Source: Thermoleophilia bacterium (GTDB lineage Bacteria; Actinomycetota; Thermoleophilia; Gaiellales; Gaiellaceae). From it: 62,515 nt of DNA. A model generated the notes under the pieces. The model worked only from the letters and a program-made list of their open reading frames with translations. It made no database searches and was not told where the DNA came from. The stretch covers positions 1 to 62,515 of the forward strand of contig JAICPI010000008.1 of assembly GCA_025929895.1 (NCBI GenBank), given 5' to 3'. This document shows, piece after piece, positions 23,718 to 31,662 of this stretch. The position numbers and the translations under genes were made by a program. The number at the start of each line of letters is the position of its first letter. The first letter of the stretch is position 1.

Positions 23718-24904
23718 GCGGCAACGGCCTGAACATCTTCGTCGCGCTGGAGGAGACCGTCGACGCCGGCTCGCTGCGCGCGGCGTTCCCGGCGACGCCG
23801 CTCCAGGTGCTCCGCTTCGATGAGGCGCGGAACGAGAGAGGCACGGCGCTCCAGGAGACCGCGGACCTCGTCGTCGTCGGCTGCATCGATGCCCGCGACG
23901 AGGCGCTCGACCTCGTCTCGGCGGCGACCCGGCAGCGGCCCGACCGCCCCGTCGTCGTGCTCTACGGCGGGTCGCCGAACGGGTTCCTCGAGCGGGCGTT
24001 CGAGGCCGGCGCGGACGATCTGATCACGCTGCCGCAGAGCGGCACCGAGCTCGCCTTCGCGCTCGAGAAGGCGCTTGCGCGCCGGCGGGGCGCGAGCGCC
24101 GGCGGGAGCACGGGGACGATGGTCACGGTTCTCGGGCCCAAGGGCGGTACCGGCAAGACGCTGACCGCGTGCAACATCGGCGCCGCGCTCGCACTCGGCG
24201 GGACGTCGACGGTGCTCGTCGACCTCGACCTCCAGTTCGGAGACGTCGGGCTCGCTCTCGGGCTGCGCCCGGAGAAGACGATCTACGACCTCGCCGTCGC
24301 CGGCGGGTCGCTGGACGGCGAGAAGGTCGACGGGTTCCTCGCGGAGCACTCCTCGGGCGCACGCGCACTCCTCGCGCCCATGAGGCCGGACCAGGCTGCG
24401 GCCGTCGGCACGGCCTTCCTGCGGGAGGTCTTCGAGATCCTGCGCGCACGCTACGAGGTCGTGATCGTCGACACGCCGCCGGCGTTCACCCCCGAGGTGA
24501 TCGCGGCGGTGGACGGCTCGGCCGAGCTCTGCGTGGTCGGGATGCTCGACGCGCTGTCGCTCAAGGACACGAAGGTGGGCCTCGAGACGCTCGAGCAGAT
24601 GGGCTATCCGTCCGCCGACGTGACGCTCGTGCTCAACCGCGCCGACACCGACGTCGGGATCTCCCAGGCCGATGTCGAGCAGCTGCTCGGCCGGAAGCCG
24701 GACGTGCTCGTCCCGAGCGACCGCGCCATCCCGCGCGCGATCACGGACGGTCGACCGATCGTCGTCGCCGAGCCGCGCTCGAACGCGGCGAAGGCGTTCA
24801 CCGCGCTCGCGCGGCGCTACGCCGCGGTCGGTGCGAACGGTGCAGGCGAGCCCACGCCGGCGAACGGGCGCGGTCGGCGCAGACGACTCAGGAGAGGTGG
24901 CTGA
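23714..24904 (+). CDS. cpaE: CpaE/TadZ-type pilus localisation ATPase
   Basis: A 396-residue protein. Residues 1-125 are a degenerate receiver-like domain (LVVVGCIDARDEALDLVS, and AFEAGADDLITLPQS). Residues 133-390 are a MinD/ParA-type ATPase with the deviant Walker A GPKGGTGKT at 141-149, the LVDLDLQFGDVGLALGL segment, and IVDTPPAF as Walker B. TadZ/CpaE proteins direct tad machinery to its site in the cell. The C-terminal tail is basic. GTG start overlaps the cpaB stop. Confidence 0.92.
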   Translation: MSGNGLNIFVALEETVDAGSLRAAFPATPLQVLRFDEARNERGTALQETADLVVVGCIDARDEALDLVSAATRQRPDRPVVVLYGGSPNGFLERAFEAGADDLITLPQSGTELAFALEKALARRRGASAGGSTGTMVTVLGPKGGTGKTLTACNIGAALALGGTSTVLVDLDLQFGDVGLALGLRPEKTIYDLAVAGGSLDGEKVDGFLAEHSSGARALLAPMRPDQAAAVGTAFLREVFEILRARYEVVIVDTPPAFTPEVIAAVDGSAELCVVGMLDALSLKDTKVGLETLEQMGYPSADVTLVLNRADTDVGISQADVEQLLGRKPDVLVPSDRAIPRAITDGRPIVVAEPRSNAAKAFTALARRYAAVGANGAGEPTPANGRGRRRRLRRGG

Positions 24905-24905
24905 G

Positions 24906-26267
24906 ATGGAGCTCCACGAACGGCTCTCGACGCCGGGTCTCCCGGCCACGAACGGGTGGAACGGCAACGGCGGCGATCCGTTCGCCGAGATCAAGAACCG
25001 CATCCACCTCGCCCTGATCAGCGAGCTCGGCCCGCGCCTCTTCGACATCGCCGACACGGAGGCCGTGCGAGCCCGGATCGAGGCGGAGATCCGCGACCAG
25101 CTTCAGCAGGAGGCGGCGCTCTCGCGCGAGGACCGCGACCGCCTCGCCTCCGAGATCGCGGACGACATCTTCGGCTACGGGCCGCTCGAGCGCCTGCTCT
25201 CCGACCCGACGATCTCCGAGATCATGGTCAACGGCGCGCAGGAGATCTGGATCGAGCGGAACGGCCTCCTCTCGTCGACGATGCTGCGCTTCACCGACTC
25301 GTCGCACCTGCGGCGGATCATCACGAAGATGGTCGGCCAGATCGGCCGCCGGATCGACGAGTCGTCGCCGCTCGTGGACGCGCGGCTCCCCGACGGGTCC
25401 CGCGTCAACGCGATCATCCCGCCGCTCTCGCTCTCGGGCCCGCTGCTCACGATCCGGAAGTTCCGCCAGGACCGCTTCGACATCGAGGAGCTCGTGCAGC
25501 TCGGGACGCTCGCACAGGACGCGGCCGACTTCCTTTGCCGCTGCGTCGAGGCGGAGCTCAACGTGCTCGTCTCGGGCGGGACCGGTTCCGGGAAGACGAC
25601 GTTCCTGAACGCGTTGTCGGCTGCGATCCCCGAGCGCGACCGCATCGTCACGATCGAGGACGCTGCCGAGCTCCGTCTGGACCAGCGGCACGTCCTCCGC
25701 CTCGAGGCGCGCCCGAAGAACATCGAGGGCGAGGGCGAGATCACGATCCGCGACCTCGTGCGGAACTCGCTCCGCATGCGACCCGACCGGATCATCGTCG
25801 GCGAGGTCCGTGGCGCCGAGGCGCTCGACATGCTCCAGGCGATGAACACGGGCCACGAGGGCTCGCTCTCGACGGTGCACGCGAACTCGTCTCGCGACGC
25901 GCTGAACCGCCTCGAGACGATGGTCTTGATGGCCGGGTACGAGCTTCCGCTCCGGGCGATCCGTCAGCACGTGTCGGCCGCGCTCGACCTGATCGTCCAT
26001 CTGGACCGGCTCGACGACGGCTCGCGACGGGTCGTGGAGATCTCGGAGGTCCAGCGGATGGAGGGCGAGATGATCACGCTCCAGAAGCTGTTCGAGTTCA
26101 AGATCGATCGCTTCGAGGCCGACCGCGCCATCGTCGGCCAGCTCCGGCCGACCGGGCTGCGGCCCGGGTTCATGGGCAAGTTCGAGCGCCACGGGATCGA
26201 GCTGCCGCTCGACCTCTTCGGCGGGCCGGGCGTCAGCCTGTACGGCGCCAACGGAGCCGCGCGATGA
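24906..26267 (+). CDS. cpaF: CpaF/TadA-type pilus secretion ATPase
   Basis: A 453-residue hexameric secretion ATPase that powers pilus assembly. The N-terminal domain contains FGYGPLERLLSDPTISEIMV and the family phrase VDARLPDGSRVNAIIPP. Walker A is SGGTGSGKTTFLNAL, the Asp box is RIVTIEDAAELRL, Walker B region RPDRIIVGEVRGAEALDML, and the His box GHEGSLSTVHANS. All catalytic motifs are intact. It starts one base after the cpaE stop with an AGGAGAGGTGG ribosome site inside the cpaE end. Its stop overlaps the next start (ATGA). Confidence 0.95.
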   Translation: MELHERLSTPGLPATNGWNGNGGDPFAEIKNRIHLALISELGPRLFDIADTEAVRARIEAEIRDQLQQEAALSREDRDRLASEIADDIFGYGPLERLLSDPTISEIMVNGAQEIWIERNGLLSSTMLRFTDSSHLRRIITKMVGQIGRRIDESSPLVDARLPDGSRVNAIIPPLSLSGPLLTIRKFRQDRFDIEELVQLGTLAQDAADFLCRCVEAELNVLVSGGTGSGKTTFLNALSAAIPERDRIVTIEDAAELRLDQRHVLRLEARPKNIEGEGEITIRDLVRNSLRMRPDRIIVGEVRGAEALDMLQAMNTGHEGSLSTVHANSSRDALNRLETMVLMAGYELPLRAIRQHVSAALDLIVHLDRLDDGSRRVVEISEVQRMEGEMITLQKLFEFKIDRFEADRAIVGQLRPTGLRPGFMGKFERHGIELPLDLFGGPGVSLYGANGAAR

Positions 26268-28126
26268 GCCGGCGCCGGCTCGCCTGGATCGCCGCCGTCG
26301 GCGCGATCGTGGCCTCGTGCGTCCCCGCGGGCGCGGCCGCCGACGGCCTCGCGGCCGTGCCCGTCACGCGGCTTCCGTTCCCGGAGCGCGGCTACGTCGT
26401 GGCGATGCCCGGCGGCGGTGGGCTGGACGGCTCGGAGATCGAGGTGCGCGAGAACGGCCGCCTCGTCGAGGACGTCCACGTGTCGCCGCTCGCGGGCAGC
26501 GGCCTGCGCTTCGGCGTCGTGCTCGCGATCGACGCCAGCGAGAGCATGGCCGGCGCACCCTACGACGCGGCGCTCGAGGCAGCCGGGGTCTTCCTCGGCC
26601 AGCGCCGTCCGGGGGAGCAGCTCGGGTTCGTCGCGTTCAACGGCGAGGTGACGGTCGTGCAGGCGCCCACGCAGGACGACGCCGCGCTCGGACGCGCGCT
26701 CGCCGCGCCGCCCGGCCTGGCGTACGGGACGCGGATCTACGACGCCCTGGCGCGGTCGCTCAAGCTCCTGAAGAGCGCCAGGACGTCGGCTGCCTCGATC
26801 GTGCTGCTCTCCGACGGCGCGGATCTCGGAAGTGTCCGGGACCTCGACCACGTCGTGGCCGAGGCGCGACGCCAGAGCGTCCGCATCTTCACGGTCGGCT
26901 TGCGCTCCAAGGCGTTCGACGCAGCGGCGCTGCGCGAGCTCGCAACCCGGACGGGCGGCGCGTACGTGGAGGCGACGTCGCCGGAAGAGCTCGAGACGAT
27001 CTACGCGGAGCTCGGCAGTCGGCTCGCGAGCGAGTATCTCGTGCGCTACCGGTCGGACGCCCGCCCGGAGTCGAGCGTCGACGTGGAGATCGCCGTCGAA
27101 GGAATCGGCGACGCCTCGCTCGACTACGTCGCGCCGACGCCGTCCCGGGTCGCGGCGTACCACCAGTCGTTCGTGTCGCGCTTCGTCCTCTCGCCCGGGT
27201 CGATCGCGGTCGTGGGCCTGCTCGTCGCGGCGCTGATCGCCTGGGCGCTCATCGTGCTCGTCCGGGGGCCCAAGAAGGACGTCGTCGAGCGGATCACGGA
27301 GTTCTCGGACGGAATGCGCCCCGTCGTCGCCGAGGGAGACTCGGTCGCGATGCGCAAGGCGCTCGCGGGCGCGCAGTACACGCGCGGGTGGTGGGCGCGG
27401 CTCGAGCGCGATCTCGAGGTCGCGCGCCTGGAGGTGACCCCGGTGCAGGTGGCCGCGCTGACGGGCGGCGCCGCGCTCGTGCTCGTGGCGCTCCTCGCGA
27501 CCCAGTCACTCGTCTTCGCGCTCGTGGGCTTCGTCGCACCACCGCTCGTCGCCCGTTCCTTCGTCCGCATGAAGGTGAACGCGGTTCGCAACGAGTTCGC
27601 GGACCAGCTCCCCGCGGCGCTCCAGGTGCTCGCGTCTGCGCTCCGGGCGGGGCACAGCTTCAGCGGCGCCCTCGGGGTCGTCGTGGACAACACGCGGGAG
27701 CCGGCCCGTTCGGAGCTGCGGCGCATCGCGCACGACGACCAGCTCGGCGTCGCTCCGGAGGTCGCGATCAGGCGCGTCGCCGAGCGGATGGCGAACACCG
27801 ACCTCGAGCAGGTCGCGCTCCTGGCCGAGCTCCAGCGGACGTCCGGAGGCAACTCGGCCGAGGTGCTGGACACGGTCGTGCAGACGATCCGCGAGCGAGG
27901 CGAGCTGCGGCGACTGATTCGGACCCTGACCGCCCAGGGACGAATGGCGCGCTGGATCCTGACTGCGCTGCCGGTCGTGCTCGGGCTGTTCCTCTGGTTC
28001 ATGCAGCCGGAGATCATGAACTCCTTCTTCGGCAGCGCCGGCGGGCAGGTCGCGCTCCTCGTCGCCGTGTCCATGATCGCTGTCGGCTCGCTCATCATCC
28101 AGCGCATCATCGAAATCGACGTCTAG
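26264..28126 (+). CDS. Fusion of an exported vWA domain to a TadB (T2SSF) pilus inner-membrane protein
   Basis: A 620-residue protein. Residues 1-27 are a signal peptide; 82-255 a von Willebrand factor A domain with the complete MIDAS opening DASES at 90-94 and TIYDAL-type partner loops; 312-334 a membrane helix; 395-430 two further helices; 445-575 a T2SS protein F/TadB domain (FADQLPAALQVLASALRAGHS, GGNSAEVLDTVVQTIRERGE); then two closing helices. TadB forms the membrane platform on which the ATPase acts; the vWA part would face outside and bind metal plus a partner. One continuous frame, with no stop or restart site at the junction. Coupled to cpaF by ATGA. Confidence 0.88.
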   Translation: MSRRRLAWIAAVGAIVASCVPAGAAADGLAAVPVTRLPFPERGYVVAMPGGGGLDGSEIEVRENGRLVEDVHVSPLAGSGLRFGVVLAIDASESMAGAPYDAALEAAGVFLGQRRPGEQLGFVAFNGEVTVVQAPTQDDAALGRALAAPPGLAYGTRIYDALARSLKLLKSARTSAASIVLLSDGADLGSVRDLDHVVAEARRQSVRIFTVGLRSKAFDAAALRELATRTGGAYVEATSPEELETIYAELGSRLASEYLVRYRSDARPESSVDVEIAVEGIGDASLDYVAPTPSRVAAYHQSFVSRFVLSPGSIAVVGLLVAALIAWALIVLVRGPKKDVVERITEFSDGMRPVVAEGDSVAMRKALAGAQYTRGWWARLERDLEVARLEVTPVQVAALTGGAALVLVALLATQSLVFALVGFVAPPLVARSFVRMKVNAVRNEFADQLPAALQVLASALRAGHSFSGALGVVVDNTREPARSELRRIAHDDQLGVAPEVAIRRVAERMANTDLEQVALLAELQRTSGGNSAEVLDTVVQTIRERGELRRLIRTLTAQGRMARWILTALPVVLGLFLWFMQPEIMNSFFGSAGGQVALLVAVSMIAVGSLIIQRIIEIDV

Positions 28127-28135
28127 GAGAGACTC

Positions 28136-29041
28136 GTGACCTTCCTGCTGCTCACCGGACTCGCCCTCACCGGGCTCACCGTCGTCCTCGTGCTGCGGAC
28201 CCTCTCGCTCGCCCGGTCCAGGCAGCGGGAGACCCTCGCGCAGATCGGCGCGTACGGCTTCGCCACGCCGCAGGCCGCGGTCGACCCGCGTGCGGCGCGG
28301 GATGCGGTCCAGGTCTTCGCCGCCGCCGCCGGGACCGCTGTCCTCGGTCGCTACGGCGAGGAGCGCGAGCGGACGCTTCGGCGCCGGCTGGACTCGGCTG
28401 GGCTCTACCGAACGTCCGTCGCGAGCTTCCTCGGCTATCGCGTGCTCGCCGCGGCCTCCCCGATGATCGCGCTCCCGCTCCTCGCCGGCTCAGGCGGCCT
28501 GCGGGGGATCCTCGTCCTGCTCTGGCTCTCGGCGCTCGGCTGGGCCGGGCCGACGCTGCTCGTCAAGCGGCGCGCCCGCGCGCGGATCGACCAGGTCGAC
28601 CGGGAGGTTCCGGAGCTCGTCGACCTGCTCGTGACGACGGTCGAGGCGGGCGTCGCGTTCGCCGGCGGGCTCCAGCTCGCCGCCCGGAGCATCCGCGGGC
28701 CGCTCGGCGACGAGCTGCGGCTCGTGCTCCAGGAGCAATCGCTCGGCCTCACCCCCGAGCAGGCGCTGCGCAACCTCGGCAACCGGGTCGACAGCCCAGC
28801 GCTCCGCGCGTTCACGCAGGCGCTGATCCAGGGCGAGTCGCTCGGCGTCTCGATCGGCAAGGTCCTGCGGGATCTCGCGGTCGACATGCGGAAGCGACGT
28901 CGTCAGGCGGCGGAGGAGCGCGCGCAGAAGGCGCCGACGAAGATCCTCTTCCCGCTCGTCGCCCTCATCCTCCCGGCGATGTTCATCGTCACGCTCGGGC
29001 CCGTGCTCGTCCGGGTCGTACAGTTCTTCAACGCGCAGTGA
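28136..29041 (+). CDS. tadC: TadC (T2SSF) pilus inner-membrane protein
   Basis: A 301-residue membrane protein with an N-terminal helix, a central pair of helices and a T2SSF domain at about 150-275 (VPELVDLLVTTVEAGVAFAGG, then IQGESLGVSIGKVLRDLAVD), ending in a helix pair (LFPLVALILPAMFIVTLGP). It forms the assembly platform with the TadB fusion. The GTG start at 28136 has a TAGGAGAG ribosome site 5 bases before. Last gene of the tad operon; a hairpin follows within 10 bases. Confidence 0.93.
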   Translation: MTFLLLTGLALTGLTVVLVLRTLSLARSRQRETLAQIGAYGFATPQAAVDPRAARDAVQVFAAAAGTAVLGRYGEERERTLRRRLDSAGLYRTSVASFLGYRVLAAASPMIALPLLAGSGGLRGILVLLWLSALGWAGPTLLVKRRARARIDQVDREVPELVDLLVTTVEAGVAFAGGLQLAARSIRGPLGDELRLVLQEQSLGLTPEQALRNLGNRVDSPALRAFTQALIQGESLGVSIGKVLRDLAVDMRKRRRQAAEERAQKAPTKILFPLVALILPAMFIVTLGPVLVRVVQFFNAQ

Positions 29042-29045
29042 CTGC

Positions 29046-29066
29046 GCGGGAGCGCCCCGCTCCTGC
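29046..29066 (+). terminator. Hairpin after tadC
   Basis: A stem of 9 pairs (one wobble) around a CCC loop, core GGAGCG/CGCTCC, beginning 5 bases after the tadC stop. No U-run follows, as is common for terminators in very GC-rich bacteria. Confidence 0.45.
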
Positions 29067-29102
29067 CTCAAGGTTCCACGCCCGCCGGCCGATGAAAGCG
29101 AG

Positions 29103-29108
29103 TAGGTT
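29103..29108 (+). promoter_or_regulatory. Possible -10 box TAGGTT before the small membrane gene
   Basis: TAGGTT would place a start site near 29115, leaving a 20-base leader that holds the GAGGAAGGA ribosome site of the gene at 29136. The -35 region is not recognisable. Confidence 0.3.
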
Positions 29109-29135
29109 GCCCCTGTTCGCTCGAGGAAGGACCTC

Positions 29136-29438
29136 GTGTTCGGCACTGCGGGACTACTGGTCGGGTTGGCGGTGGGTGCGGCGCTCCTCGCGCTCTGGTG
29201 CCACGTCCGCTGGCCGGGAGCGGCTCCGGGGACGCTGATGGGCGCGGTGCTTCGCGTCGCCGTCGGGTTCGCGCTCCTCCAGGCCGGCATCGTCGTGCTC
29301 GACCGGGTGGTCGGGACGTCCCTCGGGGTGGCCCTGCTCGCCCTCGTCGGCCTCGTCCTGCCGATCCTGACGTTCGCCTTCCTGACCTCGCTCTGGGTGA
29401 TGAAGGTCTTCGCCGACGCGCTCAAGGGCCACTTCTAG
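29136..29438 (+). CDS. Small membrane protein, paralogue of the protein at 17488-17790
   Basis: A 100-residue protein with three to four hydrophobic helices. The layout matches that of the 17488-17790 protein: first helix, ALWCHVRWPGAAPGTLMGAV loop, second helix, and an end reading LPILTFAFLTSLWVMKVFAD. The start GTG has a GAGGAAGGA ribosome site 6 bases before. It stands between the tad operon and an orphan response regulator. Both copies border the pilus/signalling block, hinting at a shared role in it, though this is inference. Confidence 0.65.
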   Translation: MFGTAGLLVGLAVGAALLALWCHVRWPGAAPGTLMGAVLRVAVGFALLQAGIVVLDRVVGTSLGVALLALVGLVLPILTFAFLTSLWVMKVFADALKGHF

Positions 29439-29462
29439 TCCTCGACCCCGTCGGTGCGGGTC

Positions 29463-29475
29463 CCTGGACCAGGGT
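29463..29475. promoter_or_regulatory. Palindrome upstream of the orphan response regulator
   Basis: CCCTGG-A-CCAGGG within the short gap before the regulator gene; perfect 6-base arms around one base. Possible regulator binding site. Confidence 0.35.
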
Positions 29476-29514
29476 CTAGTCGAAACGGATCGACCCCGCT
29501 GCCAGAGTCGAGGC

Positions 29515-30156
29515 ATGGCCCGCACACGGGTAGCGATCGCCGACGATCACCGGCTCATGTTGGAAACGGTGGAGGCCCTCCTGGAGTCCGACGGGGGGTT
29601 CGACGTCGTCGCGGCCGTCGACTCGGCTGCAACGTTGCTGGTGGCGGTCGAGCGGCTCGCTCCGGACCTCGTCGTGCTGGATGTCGGGATGCCCGGGACC
29701 GACGGGCTCGTGTGCCTGGAGGCGCTCCGCAAGCGACATCCCGCCGTGAAGGTCGTGATGCTCTCCGGCGTCGACGACCCTCGAGTGGTCCAGCGCGCGC
29801 TCGGCCTCGGAGCGGCTGCGTTCGTGACGAAGGACGTCGACCCGCGCGACCTCGCGGCCGTGCTGCGACAGACGCTCGAGGAGACCGTCGACTGTCGGCC
29901 GGCGCGGCTCCAGGCCGCGGACGACGGCGTTCGTGAAGCGCGCAGGCTGCTGACGCCGAGCGAGCTCGCGGTGCTCGAAGCGCTCGCCCGGGGCCTCGTC
30001 AACAAGCAGATCGCGGCCGAGCTCGGGATCGCCCAGCAGACCGTCAAGTTCCACCTCACGAACGTCTACCGGAAGCTCGGTCTCTCGAACCGCACCGAGG
30101 CGATCCGGTTCGCCTTCACTCACGGCCTGACCGACGGCGCGCTGACGCTCGCGTAG
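29515..30156 (+). CDS. Orphan NarL/LuxR-type response regulator
   Basis: A 213-residue regulator with a receiver (DD at 10-11, D56 in VLDVGMPG, MLSG, VTKDVD) and a LuxR-type DNA-binding domain ending TVKFHLTNVYRKLGLSNRTEA. No kinase gene adjoins it. The receiver and helix-turn-helix resemble those of the regulators at 18403 and 30589, so the three look like paralogues. A CAGAGT box lies 6 bases before the ATG and no ribosome site is seen. A perfect CCCTGG-A-CCAGGG palindrome in the 76-base gap upstream may be an operator. Confidence 0.9.
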   Translation: MARTRVAIADDHRLMLETVEALLESDGGFDVVAAVDSAATLLVAVERLAPDLVVLDVGMPGTDGLVCLEALRKRHPAVKVVMLSGVDDPRVVQRALGLGAAAFVTKDVDPRDLAAVLRQTLEETVDCRPARLQAADDGVREARRLLTPSELAVLEALARGLVNKQIAAELGIAQQTVKFHLTNVYRKLGLSNRTEAIRFAFTHGLTDGALTLA

Positions 30157-30157
30157 C

Positions 30158-30388
30158 TCAGACGACGTGCGCGCCGGCATCCGCGTGGCCGAGCTGCCAC
30201 GCGCGCAGGAAGAACCCCAGCTCGGTGCGGGCTTCGGCCTCGTTCGCGGCCGCACGATGGAGGACCACGAGCGTCTGCGCGTCCACCTGCGCGCACAGGC
30301 AGTCGCCGGCCGAGAGCGCGTCGGCGAGCTCGGCCGCCAGCTCGGGCCGAGTCAGCCGGACGTGGAGCGGCGGCGACGAGGGGCTCAC
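30158..30388 (-). CDS. Small soluble protein of unknown function
   Basis: A 76-residue protein, rich in Ala/Leu, with the segments LTRPELAAELADALSAGDCL and TELGFFLRAWQLGHADAG. It may be a small alpha-beta fold: it has a DCLCAQVDAQTLVVLHR strand pair in the middle. The GTG at 30386-30388 is preferred because a GATACT box lies exactly 6 bases upstream; an ATG 12 codons earlier is the alternative. It converges on the orphan regulator with one base between stops. Not recognised. Confidence 0.5.
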   Translation of the reverse strand: MSPSSPPLHVRLTRPELAAELADALSAGDCLCAQVDAQTLVVLHRAAANEAEARTELGFFLRAWQLGHADAGAHVV

Positions 30389-30532
30389 GAGCGCAGTATC
30401 GACTGCGTGCCCGGCCCCCGTCATCGGCTAGACGGCTGGCTCTCCCGGCCCGAAGACCAGTCGGTGCGGACGGAGCTGTATCCCCCGTTCGAGGTATCGC
30501 AGTTCGCGACCGTCGTCACTACGTTGCGCCCA

Positions 30533-30587
30533 GGCGATCCGTTTCTCGGCGATCGCCACTGCGGCAGCACACGGAGGGTCACTGCGG
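30533..30587 (+). promoter_or_regulatory. Repeat-rich leader of the third response regulator
   Basis: Two direct repeats sit here: GGCGATC at 30533 and 30548 (the second inside the palindrome GGCGATCGCC), and CACTGCGG at 30557-30564 and 30580-30587, 23 bases apart. A TACGTT box near 30520 could be the -10. Spacing of two helical turns fits response-regulator dimers, possibly autoregulation. Confidence 0.35.
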
Positions 30588-30588
30588 A

Positions 30589-31233
30589 ATGGAACGACTC
30601 CGGCTTCTCGTGGTCGACGACCACCGACTCGTGCTCGAGGCCGTTCGCGCGGCGCTCGAGGACGAGCCCGGCATCGAGGTCGTGGGCGAGGCGCTCTCGG
30701 GCGCGAGAGCGCTCGAGCTGCTCGAGTGGACCAGGCCGGACGTCGTCCTCCTGGACGTGGGGATGCCGGTGATGGACGGAGTCCAGTGCCTCGTCGAGAT
30801 CCTCGCGCGTGCCCCGGAGGTGCGCGTCGTCGTCCTGACCGGCCACGACGATCCCGTCCTCGCGCAGGAGACGCTCTCCCGGGGCGCGAGCGCCTTCGTC
30901 TCGAAGCACATCGACCCCGGGGACCTGGCCGCCGTCCTGCGCCAGGTGGTCGAGGGAACGGTGCTCTCGAGCACGGCCGGCGTGGGCGAGCGCCGCGCCG
31001 ACCGCGCGGCCAGGCAGTCGGGGCTCACCGCCCGTGAGGCGGACGTGCTGGCCGCGCTCGCGGAGGGGTGGTCGAACAAGCAGATCGCGCGCCACCTCCA
31101 CGTCGGCGAGCAGGCGGTCAAGTACCACCTCACCAACGTCTACCGCAAGCTCGGGACCGCCAACCGGGTCGAGGCCCTCAGGTGCGCGAACGAGCTCGGG
31201 CTGGTGGATACGCTCTCACGCGCCACCGTCTGA
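30589..31233 (+). CDS. Orphan NarL/LuxR-type response regulator
   Basis: A 214-residue regulator. Receiver with DD at 10-11, D56 in LLDVGMPV, VLTGHDD and VSKHIDPGD; the LuxR-type domain carries LTAREADVLAALAEGWSNKQ and ends AVKYHLTNVYRKLGTANRVE. It is close in sequence to the regulator 430 bases upstream, consistent with duplication. No kinase adjoins. The 200-base upstream gap is one of the largest in the window and carries direct repeats, so this gene is probably the most regulated of the three. Confidence 0.9.
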   Translation: MERLRLLVVDDHRLVLEAVRAALEDEPGIEVVGEALSGARALELLEWTRPDVVLLDVGMPVMDGVQCLVEILARAPEVRVVVLTGHDDPVLAQETLSRGASAFVSKHIDPGDLAAVLRQVVEGTVLSSTAGVGERRADRAARQSGLTAREADVLAALAEGWSNKQIARHLHVGEQAVKYHLTNVYRKLGTANRVEALRCANELGLVDTLSRATV

Positions 31234-31260
31234 CCACAGCGACGAGGAGGGCGAGGAGCG

Positions 31261-31653
31261 ATGGCGAGGTACCTGCACACGATGGTCCGGATCACCGATC
31301 CGGGGAAGAGCCGGTCGTTCTACGAAGCGCTCGGGTTCGAGTTCAAGCGCGACATGGACATCGTCCGAAACGGCGAGCGCGAGGCGACGAACTACTTCTT
31401 CGCGCTGCCGGGGGACGAGGCGGAGCTCGAGCTGACCTTCAACCACGACGGGCGGACCTACGAGCTCGGCACCGCCTTCGGCCACATCGCGCTCGCCGTC
31501 GACGACCTCGACGAGTCGCTCGCGCAGCTGAAGGACCAGGGGATCGAGCCCGAGCGCGAGCCGTACCGAGTGCGCGAGGGCGGCTCCCGGATCTGCTTCG
31601 TGCAGGACCCGGACGGCTACCGGATCGAGCTGATCGACCGCAGCGGCCGCTAG
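31261..31653 (+). CDS. Glyoxalase I-like VOC enzyme
   Basis: A 130-residue VOC protein close to lactoylglutathione lyase. Four metal-ligand positions are kept: His in YLHTMVRI, Glu in ELELTFN, His in FGHIALAVDD and Glu in DGYRIELID. It would isomerise a hemithioacetal such as that of methylglyoxal with a thiol; in actinobacteria the thiol is often mycothiol rather than glutathione. A strong GAGGAGGGCGAGGAG ribosome site precedes the ATG. The next gene begins 9 bases after its stop. Confidence 0.88.
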   Translation: MARYLHTMVRITDPGKSRSFYEALGFEFKRDMDIVRNGEREATNYFFALPGDEAELELTFNHDGRTYELGTAFGHIALAVDDLDESLAQLKDQGIEPEREPYRVREGGSRICFVQDPDGYRIELIDRSGR

Positions 31654-31662
31654 AGGCTTGAA

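Noticed and set aside
29448-30470. Shared GTCGGTGCGG sequence upstream of the second and third response regulators as an operator
   Set aside because: A single 10-base match in very GC-rich DNA is weak and its distance from the start codon differs greatly between the two genes (about 60 versus 130 bases).
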